64,000 nucleotides of DNA, from positions 558,001 through 622,000 of the forward strand of contig NZ_CP072801.1 in NCBI RefSeq assembly GCF_017901135.1. The letters are read 5' to 3'. Positions 17,811-27,346 of this stretch are shown piece after piece. The translations under genes and the position numbers were made by a program. The number at the start of each line of letters is the position of its first letter. The first letter of the stretch is position 1. Below the pieces are notes generated by a model. The model worked only from the letters and a program-made list of their open reading frames with translations, was not told the DNA's origin and ran no database searches. The DNA is from Thiothrix litoralis (lineage in GTDB: Bacteria; Pseudomonadota; Gammaproteobacteria; Thiotrichales; Thiotrichaceae).

Positions 17811-18367
17811 GAGGCGCAGTTGCCCGTTGTTTTTATGATATTACTACGGCTGCCTGCACCGAAGGTTAGGCAACGGGACTCACCGGCAGTATCGGCATCG
17901 ACCTGAATCTGGAAGCGCTTGCCATTAATCAGGTCGCCATTGCTGCGAGCTAAGCCATCTGCGCCAAACGTAATCGTATCGTTGGTTATGTTGAGCGTTT
18001 GGGTTAATCCCTTATCCTCTGGCAGAACACCGCGTCGTAACACTTCGCCGCTGTTGGTTAGCACCAACCAATACTTCCAATCACCCGATGAGGTGACACA
18101 ACCCGTGCTTACTTCAGATATGGTGCGACACAACCTGACGGATGTATTGCGGGTAATGCTGACAGATCGTGAGAAATTGACCATAACCAGCATTTCATTA
18201 GCCTGTGTCGTCAGCAAATAACTACGGTAAACATGAAGCAGTGAAGGTATAGCACTGGTGATTAAAATGCTAGCAATACTGACAGTAACCAGTAACTCCA
18301 CGAGCGTAAGGCCAGACTGTTCATTAGTCTGGTAAGCAGTGCCAAACTTGGCGTGGGGACAGCGCAT
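17807..18367 (-). CDS. fimT: Minor pilin FimT/GspH family (FimU-like)
   Basis: 186 residues; first gene of the pilin operon. The prepilin motif SGLTLVELLVTVSIASILIT has Glu at +5 after a leader of about 20 residues. The GspH-like domain follows (QANEMLVMVNFSRSVSITRN), with cysteines VRLC, TGCV, SRCL and a C-terminal NCAS. It could equally be called fimU; the role is initiation of pilus assembly with PilV, PilW, PilX and PilE. Confidence 0.88.
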   Translation of the reverse strand: MRCPHAKFGTAYQTNEQSGLTLVELLVTVSIASILITSAIPSLLHVYRSYLLTTQANEMLVMVNFSRSVSITRNTSVRLCRTISEVSTGCVTSSGDWKYWLVLTNSGEVLRRGVLPEDKGLTQTLNITNDTITFGADGLARSNGDLINGKRFQIQVDADTAGESRCLTFGAGSRSNIIKTTGNCAS

Positions 18368-18509
18368 ATAACACCTTTATTATTTTTTTAAATGATTAAT
18401 GCAATTATCATTTATTATCTTCATTTTGCAAGGGTTTGTCTATTGATTATTTTGATAAAATCAACAATGATTTTCCATGCAATGATTATATAATTCAATG
18501 AGTTATACG
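18368..18509 (-). promoter_or_regulatory. AT-rich upstream region of the minor pilin operon
   Basis: 142 bases between fimT and the downstream double-thioredoxin gene, far more AT-rich than the genes around it. It contains an interrupted palindrome TTGATT-N10-AATCAA (18443-18464). The operon promoter must lie here; I cannot pick a single convincing -35/-10 pair. Confidence 0.45.
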
Positions 18510-19565
18510 CTATTCCATTAAGTTGACGGGGAAGCCGTGTTCTGCTAAGGCTTCGCGGCGGTGTTGCAGGTAACGCTGGAATTCGGGCATCCACTGATAT
18601 GCGCCGGAGACAACGTAGTCGATTGCGCCGTGGGTGTGGAAGGCTTTGAAATAGGCTTCGGTACGGAAGACTTCTTTGCCGTCGGCATCAAAGAATAGCA
18701 GGCTGGGGCTGTATTTGATTTCCAGTGATTTTGCCCAGTCGGCGAGTGTCATTTTCTTGCCATCCGGGGTTTGGATGGTGGTGGTGTCGTCCGGGTCAGC
18801 TTGCGCCAGATCAAGATTGCTGAGGGAATATGCCAGCTCTTTGCGTTTGAAAATGTCGTTGTAGAGTTCGTCGCAGGTTTCGCAGTCTTTTTGTGCGAAT
18901 ACCACCATCAGGGGGCGCTTGCTATCCTGGTGGGCGCCTTGCAGGCGCAGCGGTTGCGGTAATGCGCCGGGCAGGGTGTAAGTGGTTGCGGCGGTTGTAA
19001 TGGCCTTGCCGGATGCTTTGAGTTGGGTGTAGTAGTCTTTAAAGCTGCCTGCCTTGTCGTGTTTTCCGGCGACAAAATCCAGTGCCAGTTCAAACTTGTC
19101 GGGGGCGTAATAGCCGTTGACGCGCAGCACGACCTTGCCAGTTTCATCAAGGAATAGCATGGTGGGGGTGTATTGCACTTTCAGGTCGGCGGCGAAGGTT
19201 TTTTCAGTGGTGTCCTTGCCCTCCACGTCGGTGACGGTGCGGTCGCCCCACATATTGATGGCGATGACATCGAAGTTCTTTTGGGTCTTGTCGGTGATGC
19301 TTTGTTTGCCGAAATTGTCCTGAATCAGCTTGGCGCAATACGGGCAGCCATCCTGGTAGAAATACAGCACGACGCGCTTGTTGGCGGCGCTGGCTTCCTT
19401 GATGTCGTCACGCAGGTCGAGGAAGGATTCTTTAAACCACGCGGGTTTGTCGATAGCGCCGGGGTTGACCAGACCAGCTTCGAGCTGGGTGGGCGTGCCA
19501 GCGGGTTCGGCGGCATAGGCTGATCCAACCAGCAACGCCAGTGTGATAGGCAGTATGTATTTCAT
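18510..19565 (-). CDS. Secreted protein with two thioredoxin domains (SoxW-like)
   Basis: 351 residues with a signal peptide (ILPITLALLVGSAYAAEPAG). The first thioredoxin domain has YFYQDGCPYCAKLIQDNF and cis-Pro VQYTPTMLFL; the second has VFAQKDCETCDELYNDIF and KYSPSLLFFD. Both keep a CxxC pair and the cis-proline. A strong GAGGAGG ribosome site precedes the ATG. It probably acts as a periplasmic disulfide reductase or isomerase recharged by DsbD. The family is typical of sulfur-oxidising gammaproteobacteria, but no sox gene is adjacent. Confidence 0.85.
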   Translation of the reverse strand: MKYILPITLALLVGSAYAAEPAGTPTQLEAGLVNPGAIDKPAWFKESFLDLRDDIKEASAANKRVVLYFYQDGCPYCAKLIQDNFGKQSITDKTQKNFDVIAINMWGDRTVTDVEGKDTTEKTFAADLKVQYTPTMLFLDETGKVVLRVNGYYAPDKFELALDFVAGKHDKAGSFKDYYTQLKASGKAITTAATTYTLPGALPQPLRLQGAHQDSKRPLMVVFAQKDCETCDELYNDIFKRKELAYSLSNLDLAQADPDDTTTIQTPDGKKMTLADWAKSLEIKYSPSLLFFDADGKEVFRTEAYFKAFHTHGAIDYVVSGAYQWMPEFQRYLQHRREALAEHGFPVNLME

Positions 19566-19668
19566 GGGAAGACCTCCTCAAACAGCGGTAATGCATTGAT
19601 GTTCTGACTTATTTCATCAGTCTAACATGCTGGTTAAGGGGCTGATATTTCTAGTAGGAGTTTTGGGT

Positions 19669-22600
19669 TTAATGGGGTGTGGCTGTACCCCTGTGAAACA
19701 CCCGCCCGACATCCTCTTTCACCAAATACAGCGCCGGAACCAGATACAGCGCGAGGAAGGTCGCAAACAGAATCCCGAACCCTAATGTCACCGCCATTGG
19801 GATTAGGAATTGCGCTTGTGTGGTCTTGTCGAGAATCAGCGGCGTCATCCCCGCGAAGGTGGTCAGCGAGGTCAACAGGATCGGGCGGAACCGCGTCACG
19901 CCTGCTTCGCGTACCGCATCCGCTACCGCCAGACCTTCCTGAAGTTTGCGGTTAATGCGGTCAACCATGACCAGCGCGTCATTCACCGCCACGCCGAACA
20001 GCGCTAGCAATCCAAACATACTGCTGATGCTTAAATCCATACCCATCAGGGCGTGTCCGCCCAACGCGCCAATGATGGAAAACGGGATGACGCTCATCAC
20101 CACCAGCGGTTGCGCATACGATTGCAGCGGAATCGCCAGCAACACGTAAATCGCCAGCAGCGCGAAGCCCAGCCCCATCATCAGGCTACCCATCGACTCC
20201 CGCTGTTCTTTCTGCTCGCCTTCCATGTCATAGCCGACGTTGGGGTGTTGTGCCAATATTTCCGGCAGCCATGCCTTGAGGTCGGCGACCACTTTGGGGA
20301 CATTGACCTTGCCTTTGTCCACATCGGCGGTAATGTCGATCACGCGCTGGCGGTCTACCCGCGAAATTTTGGGTGTGCCTTGCCCCAGCGTGATGTCTGC
20401 GACTTCGCTCAAGGGGATTTCAGCGCCATCCTGGGAGCGGATCAGCAGGTTTTGCAGGTCAGATAAGGAATAGCGCTCTTCCTTGGGGTAACGCACCATG
20501 ACTTTGACTTCGGACTGGTCACGTTGCACCCGCTGTGCTTCTGCGCCGAAGACCGCATGACGCACTTGCGTACCCAGCGTGCCAAGGGTCAGGCCAAGCT
20601 GTTCGGCTTCGGGGCGGATGCGTAATTGCACTTCCTGCTTGCCGCCTTCAAAGCTGTTTTTGATGTCGAATACACCGTCGTATTCCGCCATTTTGGCTTT
20701 GATAATGTCGGCAACCACCGCCATTTCCTCGAAATCATTGCCGCGTAATTGCACCGCCAGCGGGCTGCCGCCTTGCCCGATTTCCGCGCGGAAACTGAGT
20801 TCTTGTGCACCGGGAATCGGGCCGATCAGATTGCGCCACTCCTTGGTCAAGGCCGTGCCGCTAACCGCCAGCGTGCGTTGTTCCGGCGCGGTGATTTCAA
20901 AGGTGACGCTGGCGAGGTGCGATTTGCCGGTGCTTTCGCCACGTCTGCCTGACGAGCCAGTTGCACCGACTGTGACGAGAATGTGTTCAATAATACTCTC
21001 GCCAGTGGTGGGTTCGATGTATTTTTGCTGTAATGCCTGCGCGGTTTTGGCCATTTTCTCAGCGGTACGTGTCGTCACTTCAATCGGCGTACCTTCCTGC
21101 ATTTGCAGCGTGCCGGTGACGTATTCGCCCTGAATACGTGGGAAAAAGGTGAATTTCATGCGCCCACTCATCGGAATGGTCAGGCTGAGGATAAATAACA
21201 AGATAAAAATACTGATTACCAGATAACGCCAGTTCAGGGCTTTTTCCAGCGAAGGCCGGTAATAATTCAGGATAAACTGCTCCAGCCCGTGCGAAAACTT
21301 GCGCTGAAAACGGGTCAGCCAGCCGATTTCATCATCCCGGCGTAAATGCAGGTGGCGCAAGTGTACCGGCAGAATCAGCTTGGATTCGATCAATGAAAAC
21401 AGCAGCACCGGGATCACGATCAACGGAATCTGTGCAAAGATTGGCCCACGATCACCCGCCATTATCAACAACGGGGAAAATGCCGCCACGGTAGTCATTA
21501 CCCCAAACGTGACCGGCACGCTGATTTCCTGAGTGCCCTCAATGGCGGCTCGCACGGAATCATTGTGGTTGTGTTTGAGGTGAGAATAGATGTTTTCCCC
21601 GGTCACAATGGCATCATCGACCACGATCCCCAGCACCAAAATGAAGGCGAACATACTCACCAGATTCAAGGTGACGCCCAGTTCCGGCATCAGCCACAAC
21701 GCGCCGAGGAAGCTGATCGGAATACCCAGCATGATCCAGAAGGCGAGGTCAATCCGCAAAAACAACGCCAATACCAAGAACACCAGCACCCCACTTTGCA
21801 TCGCGCTGGAGGTCAGCGTGGAAAGCCGCGCCTTGATGGTTTTGGAATTGTCGCGCCAATAGTCTAAGACGACATCGGGTGGCAGGCTGCGGCGGCGTTC
21901 TACGATGTAATCCTTGATGGTGTTGGCAAGCGTAATCGCGTTCTGGTCGCCGACACGGTACACGTTGATGAAGGCAGCTTTTTGCCCGTCGTATTCCGAA
22001 TAAAGTTCGTCTTCGTTGAAGCCGTCGTTGATACTGGCAATATCCCCCAAGCGGATGCGTGAGCCGTTGGCATTGCTGAGGATGGTGATATTGGCGAAAT
22101 CATCGCGCTTGTAGGCTTGCCCCAAACTGCGCACCAGAATGTCACCGCCGGTGGTTTTGACCGTGCCGCCGGGAATGTCGCGGGAAGCGTTGCGGATGGC
22201 TTGGGCAATCGTATCCAGCGTTAAGCCGTATTGGCGCAAGGTCGCCTGCGAGACGCTGATACTGATTTCAAACGGGCGTACCCCGCCGAGATCGGCCTGA
22301 GTAATGCCGGGCAGACGTAACATTTCATCGCGAATGGTTTCCGCTTGCAGGCGCAATTCGGTTTCGGAGAGTACATTGCTGCCGATGGCGACGCTGATGA
22401 CTTCGCGTCGGCGGGTGAGTTGCTCGACCACCGGGCGTTCGGCATCGGCGGGCAGGCGATTGGTGACACCATCCACGCGGGTTTTGATCTGGTTGACCAA
22501 CTCGGTTACGTCGTATTGCGGGTCAATTTCAACCCGCATTTGCGCCGAGCCTTCCGAGCCATCGCTGAAGATTTGCTTGATGCCTTGCAGATCGGAAATG

Positions 22601-22806
22601 GCATCTTCCACCCGCATGATAATCCCTTGCTCGACTTCATACGGGGTAGCACCGGGGTAGGCCACGGTGATGTTGACGGTATCCAGCGCGAATTCGGGGA
22701 AGACTTCCAGCGGGATGCGTTTGAGGGCGGAATACGTACCCATCACGATGATGATGATCATCAGGATATTGGCGGCAACCGGGTTGCGGACGAACCAGGC
22801 AATCAT
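19669..22806 (-). CDS. RND family efflux pump permease (AcrB/MdtB-like)
   Basis: Inner-membrane proton-driven pump of 1045 residues, normal for RND. Visible are the first helix region (WFVRNPVAANILMIIIIVMG), the large periplasmic loops, the proton-relay aspartates in FILVLGIVVDDAIVTGENIY, and the second-half motif FGVAVNDALVMVDRINRK. Transmembrane segment 4 carries a single DD pair as in AcrB-type pumps. It overlaps its adaptor gene by 4 bases and lies in one operon with nnrS. No outer membrane gene is present here, so it would use a TolC from elsewhere. Confidence 0.93.
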   Translation of the reverse strand: MIAWFVRNPVAANILMIIIIVMGTYSALKRIPLEVFPEFALDTVNITVAYPGATPYEVEQGIIMRVEDAISDLQGIKQIFSDGSEGSAQMRVEIDPQYDVTELVNQIKTRVDGVTNRLPADAERPVVEQLTRRREVISVAIGSNVLSETELRLQAETIRDEMLRLPGITQADLGGVRPFEISISVSQATLRQYGLTLDTIAQAIRNASRDIPGGTVKTTGGDILVRSLGQAYKRDDFANITILSNANGSRIRLGDIASINDGFNEDELYSEYDGQKAAFINVYRVGDQNAITLANTIKDYIVERRRSLPPDVVLDYWRDNSKTIKARLSTLTSSAMQSGVLVFLVLALFLRIDLAFWIMLGIPISFLGALWLMPELGVTLNLVSMFAFILVLGIVVDDAIVTGENIYSHLKHNHNDSVRAAIEGTQEISVPVTFGVMTTVAAFSPLLIMAGDRGPIFAQIPLIVIPVLLFSLIESKLILPVHLRHLHLRRDDEIGWLTRFQRKFSHGLEQFILNYYRPSLEKALNWRYLVISIFILLFILSLTIPMSGRMKFTFFPRIQGEYVTGTLQMQEGTPIEVTTRTAEKMAKTAQALQQKYIEPTTGESIIEHILVTVGATGSSGRRGESTGKSHLASVTFEITAPEQRTLAVSGTALTKEWRNLIGPIPGAQELSFRAEIGQGGSPLAVQLRGNDFEEMAVVADIIKAKMAEYDGVFDIKNSFEGGKQEVQLRIRPEAEQLGLTLGTLGTQVRHAVFGAEAQRVQRDQSEVKVMVRYPKEERYSLSDLQNLLIRSQDGAEIPLSEVADITLGQGTPKISRVDRQRVIDITADVDKGKVNVPKVVADLKAWLPEILAQHPNVGYDMEGEQKEQRESMGSLMMGLGFALLAIYVLLAIPLQSYAQPLVVMSVIPFSIIGALGGHALMGMDLSISSMFGLLALFGVAVNDALVMVDRINRKLQEGLAVADAVREAGVTRFRPILLTSLTTFAGMTPLILDKTTQAQFLIPMAVTLGFGILFATFLALYLVPALYLVKEDVGRVFHRGTATPH

Positions 22807-23999
22807 GGCTTGACCTCGGCTGCTTGTTTCTGCGGTTTCTCCCCGGCTACTTGCACGACTTGCCCGGTGGTAGCCTGCGGTAGTGGCGTGGTAATGATGC
22901 GCTTGCCGTTCAGGTCGGTTGCGCTGCGGATCACAACGTCGGTTTCAGTGCTCCACACCACGTCAATCGCTTGTACCAGCACCTTGCCGTCTTGCAGCAG
23001 CAGGATTTCTTTGCCTTGGCGCACCGCTGAAGGTGGCAAAACGTAGACATTGTTGAACAGCTTGCCTTGAATTGCGGCACTGACGTATTGGCCGATGCGC
23101 AGCGGAGTGCTGATGCCTTCGCGGGCGTCGTAAGGGTTGTCGATGCGGGCAATCACCGTGATCTGGCGGCTTTTTTCATCGAGGGATGCACTGCTGCGTA
23201 CCACTTGGCCTGGCCATTCATCCTGCGCATTGCCGGTGGTGGGGTGGAAGCTGACAGTGGGCATCTGTGCGGCATCAACCGCTTTATTGCGGAAGGCTTC
23301 GGGCATATTGAGCAAGGCATGTTGCGCCAGTGACAGTGGCAAATGCACTTCCAGTGCGTCGGTGGCGTAAATAATTCCCAGCACGGTGCCGGGGCTGACG
23401 TATTGACCCACGTCCACGCGCTTTTCTTGTACTCGCCCGCTGTAAGGTGCGGTGATGCGGGTGCGGGCAAGGTTGAGCTTTTCCTGTTGCAGCTTGGCTT
23501 CGGCGGCATTGATGGCCGCTTGTGCCGCTGCAATGTGTGGGCGACGGGCGGCGAGGTCGCTTTGGGGACGGTTGCGGCTGCTATCCAGCAAATTCCAGTC
23601 TTGTTGCGCCAGTTTGGCTTGTGCCTGTTGCTCTTGCAGGGTCAGTTGCTTTTGCGCAAGGTCGCCCTCGGCAATGGTAATGGCGTTGGTATAGTTGGCA
23701 GCATCCAGCTTCAGCAGCGTGTCGCCTTGGTTGAAGTAACCGCCTTCCTGAAAGTTAGGGGAAATCTCCAGCACTTTGCCGGAAACCTCCGCGACCAGAT
23801 TGGTTTGGGTATGCGCCCGCACAATGCCGGATGCTTTGAGGACGACTTGGTAGTCCTGCAACTTCAAGGTTTGCGCATCGACGACGGTAGCCGGTATTTC
23901 CTGCGGCTGTTTATCAGCCTCCGGCCCTGTGGCGATAATGAATTTGCCTAAGCCAATAGCAATGGCAATGACTAGCAGGGGGAGGATGATTTTTTTCAT
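22803..23999 (-). CDS. RND efflux periplasmic adaptor subunit
   Basis: 398 residues: N-terminal anchor or signal (KKIILPLLVIAIAIGLGKFI), lipoyl half-motifs (VSGKVLEISPNFQEGGYFNQ and ITAPYSGRVQEKRVDVGQYV), an alpha-helical hairpin rich in Gln (about residues 120-185), then beta-barrel and membrane-proximal domains. It joins the pump at 22806 to an outer membrane channel. Only 2 bases separate its start from the nnrS stop. Confidence 0.92.
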   Translation of the reverse strand: MKKIILPLLVIAIAIGLGKFIIATGPEADKQPQEIPATVVDAQTLKLQDYQVVLKASGIVRAHTQTNLVAEVSGKVLEISPNFQEGGYFNQGDTLLKLDAANYTNAITIAEGDLAQKQLTLQEQQAQAKLAQQDWNLLDSSRNRPQSDLAARRPHIAAAQAAINAAEAKLQQEKLNLARTRITAPYSGRVQEKRVDVGQYVSPGTVLGIIYATDALEVHLPLSLAQHALLNMPEAFRNKAVDAAQMPTVSFHPTTGNAQDEWPGQVVRSSASLDEKSRQITVIARIDNPYDAREGISTPLRIGQYVSAAIQGKLFNNVYVLPPSAVRQGKEILLLQDGKVLVQAIDVVWSTETDVVIRSATDLNGKRIITTPLPQATTGQVVQVAGEKPQKQAAEVKP

Positions 24000-24001
24000 A
24001 T

Positions 24002-25216
24002 TTAGCCGTAACGTCCATCTATACGTGGTTTAATCAACATAGGCGCATAGTGCCACAAAAACAGTACAAACGCGGCAATCCACAGAAATTGTGCGCTTAG
24101 AATCCACATCGCGTAGAACTCTGGTACAAGCCAGATATTCAATACACGGATGAAGGCGCCTGCAAACAGCAGCAAGAATATGACCGCCAGAATCGTCGGT
24201 GGTTCCGCCACATCACGTCCGGTATGCCCCAAGGCAACCCGCGACATCATGCCCACGGTCATCATCGCAATACCACCGTAGGAGAAAGCATGAATCCACA
24301 CCGGTACACCGCCGCTGGCCAAATAGGCAAATTTCAGTAAAAAGCCTGCAATCAGCCAGCCATAGGCCAGATACAGTGACCACAACAGCGGCTTTCCCCA
24401 GATATTGGGGTGATACCAACCCAATAGCCGGAAACTGTGCAGCACGACCTGTACCAGCGCCAGCACGCCACTGAGTAATCCCGCCAGTGCATTACCCGTT
24501 GCCAAGGCTACTACATCGGCAATCGCAAACACCAGAAACAACAGCAGACTGAGGCGATCTACCCACACATCGTTGCGTGCTGTGAAGGGGCAACCAACGC
24601 CGCGTTCAATGAAAAACGGGATAACGCGCCGCCCCATCGTGAATATCAGCCCCAGAATGATGTAAAAACCTGAGTAGAGGCCGACGCTTACGCCTTCCGG
24701 CCAATAGCCTAATAAACCCAGATAGAAAGCGATATTGGCGGGAACCAGCAGAGCAATTTTGCCCACCAGCGCCAGTTGTTTCCACTGTTTGCTGCGAATA
24801 ATCGGGCGTGCCATCGCGATAGTCAGCCATAACAAAAACAGCGTATCGACCACGGCGATGACGATTAACGGTACGCCCAGAAACGGCAGCAATCGCGCCG
24901 TTGCCCAGACGCCCGCCAACACCAGTAGCGGTGTTTCGTGCAGGGTTTGCTGATTCGTCCAGTTTTTCACGGCGGTCAGCAGGAAACCGGCAGCCACGGC
25001 GACGGCATAGCCGAACACCATTTCATGCGCGTGCCATGTGATGGCGGGGTAAGCAGCGGGCAAGGCTGACCAGCCAAAGCCGTAAATGCCCGCCCACAGG
25101 ATCATGCCAAGCACGGCAAATAGCCCTGCGCCGAGGAAGAAGGGGCGGAATCCGAGGTGATGGAGGGCGTATTTGCCGGTGTAGGGCTTTTCAAGATTCA
25201 GCAGCATGGGTGACAT
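24002..25216 (-). CDS. nnrS: NnrS family membrane protein
   Basis: Polytopic haem- and copper-containing membrane protein linked to nitric oxide stress tolerance. 404 residues with about twelve hydrophobic segments. NnrS features seen: LGFRPFFLGAGLFAVLGMIL near the N-terminus, YPAITWHAHEMVFGYAVAVA, GRRVIPFFIERGVG and MMSRVALGHTGR. An internal ATG at 25207 is an alternative start. It is first in an operon with an RND adaptor and pump, which is not the usual nnrS setting. Confidence 0.93.
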   Translation of the reverse strand: MSPMLLNLEKPYTGKYALHHLGFRPFFLGAGLFAVLGMILWAGIYGFGWSALPAAYPAITWHAHEMVFGYAVAVAAGFLLTAVKNWTNQQTLHETPLLVLAGVWATARLLPFLGVPLIVIAVVDTLFLLWLTIAMARPIIRSKQWKQLALVGKIALLVPANIAFYLGLLGYWPEGVSVGLYSGFYIILGLIFTMGRRVIPFFIERGVGCPFTARNDVWVDRLSLLLFLVFAIADVVALATGNALAGLLSGVLALVQVVLHSFRLLGWYHPNIWGKPLLWSLYLAYGWLIAGFLLKFAYLASGGVPVWIHAFSYGGIAMMTVGMMSRVALGHTGRDVAEPPTILAVIFLLLFAGAFIRVLNIWLVPEFYAMWILSAQFLWIAAFVLFLWHYAPMLIKPRIDGRYG

Positions 25217-25321
25217 CCGTGTTGATTAAGCGGGCTTGGGGATTTGGGAAGCAATTTTACGCTGCATTGTGAGAAAAGGGATACACTTGCGTTCTCCTTA
25301 AGCAAAAAACTACTGTATTTT

Positions 25322-26059
25322 ATGGAATTATTGTTAGCCCTGTTCGTCATTGCCATAATTGCTGGTTGGGTAGATTCTATCGGTGGCGGCGGTGGTCTGA
25401 TCTGCATTCCCGCCTTGCTGTGGGCGGGCTTTAGCCCGTTGGAAACGCTGGCGACCAACAAATTGCAGGCCAGTTTTGGCTCGTCGACCGCAGCGCTGAA
25501 TTACACCCGCCACGGCCTGGTGGATGTGAAAGGCCAGAAGCTGGCAATTGCGCTGACGTTCTTCGGTTCGGTGTGCGGCACCTTATTGGTGCAGCAAATC
25601 GACTCCAGCCTGTTGGCGAAAGCGATTCCGACGCTGTTGATTGTGTTTGCGTTGTATTTCCTGTTTTCACCCAAAATCAGCGACATGGATAAGCATCAAG
25701 TGACCACGCCCACGATTTTCGCGATGACGGTTGGGTTTGGTGCAGGGTTTTACGACGGCTTTTTTGGCCCCGGTGCGGGCATGTTTTTTACCATGGGTTA
25801 TGTGACGCTGCTGGGCTTTGGTTTGCCTAAAGCGACCGGGAATACCAAGCTGCTGAATTTCACCAGCAATATTGCATCACTGCTGTTTTTCGCGCTGTCC
25901 GGGCATATCCTCTGGCAGGTAGGCTTGGTGATGGGCGTGGGGCAAATCATCGGCAGTTACATCGGTTCACACATGGCGGTCAAGCACGGTACACGCTTGA
26001 TCCGCCCGGTGTTGGTCACCGTTTCGCTGTTGGTATCGCTGAAACTGTTACTCACCTGA
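25322..26059 (+). CDS. TSUP family transporter (TauE/SafE sulfite exporter-like)
   Basis: 245 residues with about eight hydrophobic segments and the TSUP motifs GWVDSIGGGGGLICIPALL and YDGFFGPGAGMFFTMGYVTL, with LPKATGNTKLLNFTSN. The family moves sulfite, sulfoacetate or sulfur compounds. The start at 25322 (MELLLALFVIAII) avoids a hydrophilic extension. It is divergent from nnrS. The TnpB element inserted just after its stop may have removed its native terminator. Confidence 0.88.
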   Translation: MELLLALFVIAIIAGWVDSIGGGGGLICIPALLWAGFSPLETLATNKLQASFGSSTAALNYTRHGLVDVKGQKLAIALTFFGSVCGTLLVQQIDSSLLAKAIPTLLIVFALYFLFSPKISDMDKHQVTTPTIFAMTVGFGAGFYDGFFGPGAGMFFTMGYVTLLGFGLPKATGNTKLLNFTSNIASLLFFALSGHILWQVGLVMGVGQIIGSYIGSHMAVKHGTRLIRPVLVTVSLLVSLKLLLT

Positions 26060-26074
26060 TCAGGTTGCGCGGCA

Positions 26075-27345
26075 AACCCCGTCCTTCAGGTCGGGGAGGA
26101 TAGCGCGGGTGGCGAAGCCGCCCTATGTTCGGTAGTTTTGTCGGATAATCCGCGCAGTTTAACGCAGAATACCCACTCAAGCCGCTCTTGTTTAGCTACA
26201 CTCCGAAGATGCAACGACTACAAGCCTTCAAATACGAACTCATGCCCAATGGTGAAACACAGCGTCAACTACGCCGTTTTGCTGGGTCATGCCGCTTCGT
26301 TTACAACAAGGCGTTAGCGTTGCAGCAAGCCAATCATGAAGCGGGTGAAAATTCATCGGTTACGTGGCAATGGCAAAACACCTTGATTTCCCCCGCTTCA
26401 AGCGTAAAGGCAGCGGTGACAGCTTCCGTTATCCTGACCCCAAACAAATCAAGCTCGACCCAGGTAATAGCCGACTTTTCTTGCCGAAACTGGGCTGGAT
26501 ACGCTACCGCAACAGCCGCGATGTGCTGGGAGAACGGCGCAATGTCACGGTTTCCAGCAAGGGCAGCCAATGGTTTGTCAGCATCCAAACTCAGCGGGAA
26601 GTGGAAAAAATTGCCTCTCAAGCCACGACAGCCATCGGTATCGACCTTGGTATAGCCCGTTTTGCCACGTTCTCCGACGGTACGTACCTCGAACCGCGCA
26701 ACAGCTTCAAAACCAAAGCCGCCAAACTCGCCAAATACCAACGGCGCATGGCGCACAAGCAAAAGTTCAGCAACAACTGGAAAAAAGCGAAAGCCAACGT
26801 CCAAAAAATTCACACGCAAATCGCCACCGCCCGCCGCGATTTCCTGCACAAGGCGACGACCACGCTCAGCCAAAACCACGCGCTAGTGTTCATCGAAAAT
26901 TTGCAGGTACGGAATATGTCCAAGTCAGCGGCAGGCACAGCGGAAAACCCCGGTAAAAACGTTGCCCAGAAATCTGGCTTAAACAAAGCCATTCTCGACC
27001 AAGGCTGGGGTGAATTTCGACGGCAACTCGACTACAAGATGGCATGGAAAGGCGGCATGTTGTTCACTGTGCCACCGCATTACACCAGTCAGGAATGCCC
27101 CGAATGTCACCATGTAGCGGCGGATAATCGTCAGACGCAAGCGCGGTTTGTGTGTGTGCAATGCCATTACGAAAATAACGCCGATCATGTCGGCGCGATC
27201 AATGTTTTAGAGCGGGGATACCGCTTGTTAGCCTGTGGAGATGCGGCCTTAAGCCGCTCTGTGAAGCAGGAACCCGCCGAAGTCAGTCAGCTATCTAGCT
27301 GAATGCAGTAGGAATCCCCTTCCTTTAGGGAGGGGAGGATGTCAA
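26075..27345 (+). mobile_element. Degenerate IS200/IS605-type TnpB-only element
   Basis: Left subterminal hairpin ACCCCGTCCTTCAGGTCGGGG (arms CCCCG/CGGGG, about 26078-26097) and right hairpin TCCCCTTCC/GGGAGGGGA near 27315-27336, ending TCAA at 27342-27345. The single gene tnpB is damaged. The element lies exactly between the TSUP gene and der; the stop codon of der begins 2 bases past the right end. The left boundary is approximate. It belongs to the same subgroup as the truncated element at about 35770. Confidence 0.75.
26210..27302 (+). pseudogene. tnpB with a frameshift and internal deletion
   Basis: The N-terminal part starts MQRLQAFKYELMPNGETQRQ and is in one frame to about 26350; the rest continues in another frame from about 26364 to 27302. 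Compared with the copy at 35913, it lacks one G in the run AAAAGTTC and about 135 bases between the segments for GYVAMA and FPRFKRKG. The downstream RuvC parts are intact: IGIDLGIARFATF, VFIENLQVRNM, zinc ribbon CPECHH...CVQCHY and DHVGAINVLERG. A restart at 26364 would lack the N-terminal domain, so an active nuclease is unlikely. Confidence 0.85.
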
Positions 27346-27346
27346 C

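Noticed and set aside
26334-26879. Long reading frame on the minus strand opposite tnpB (181 codons)
   Set aside because: It mirrors the coding frame of the damaged tnpB, shows no family motif and no ribosome site.
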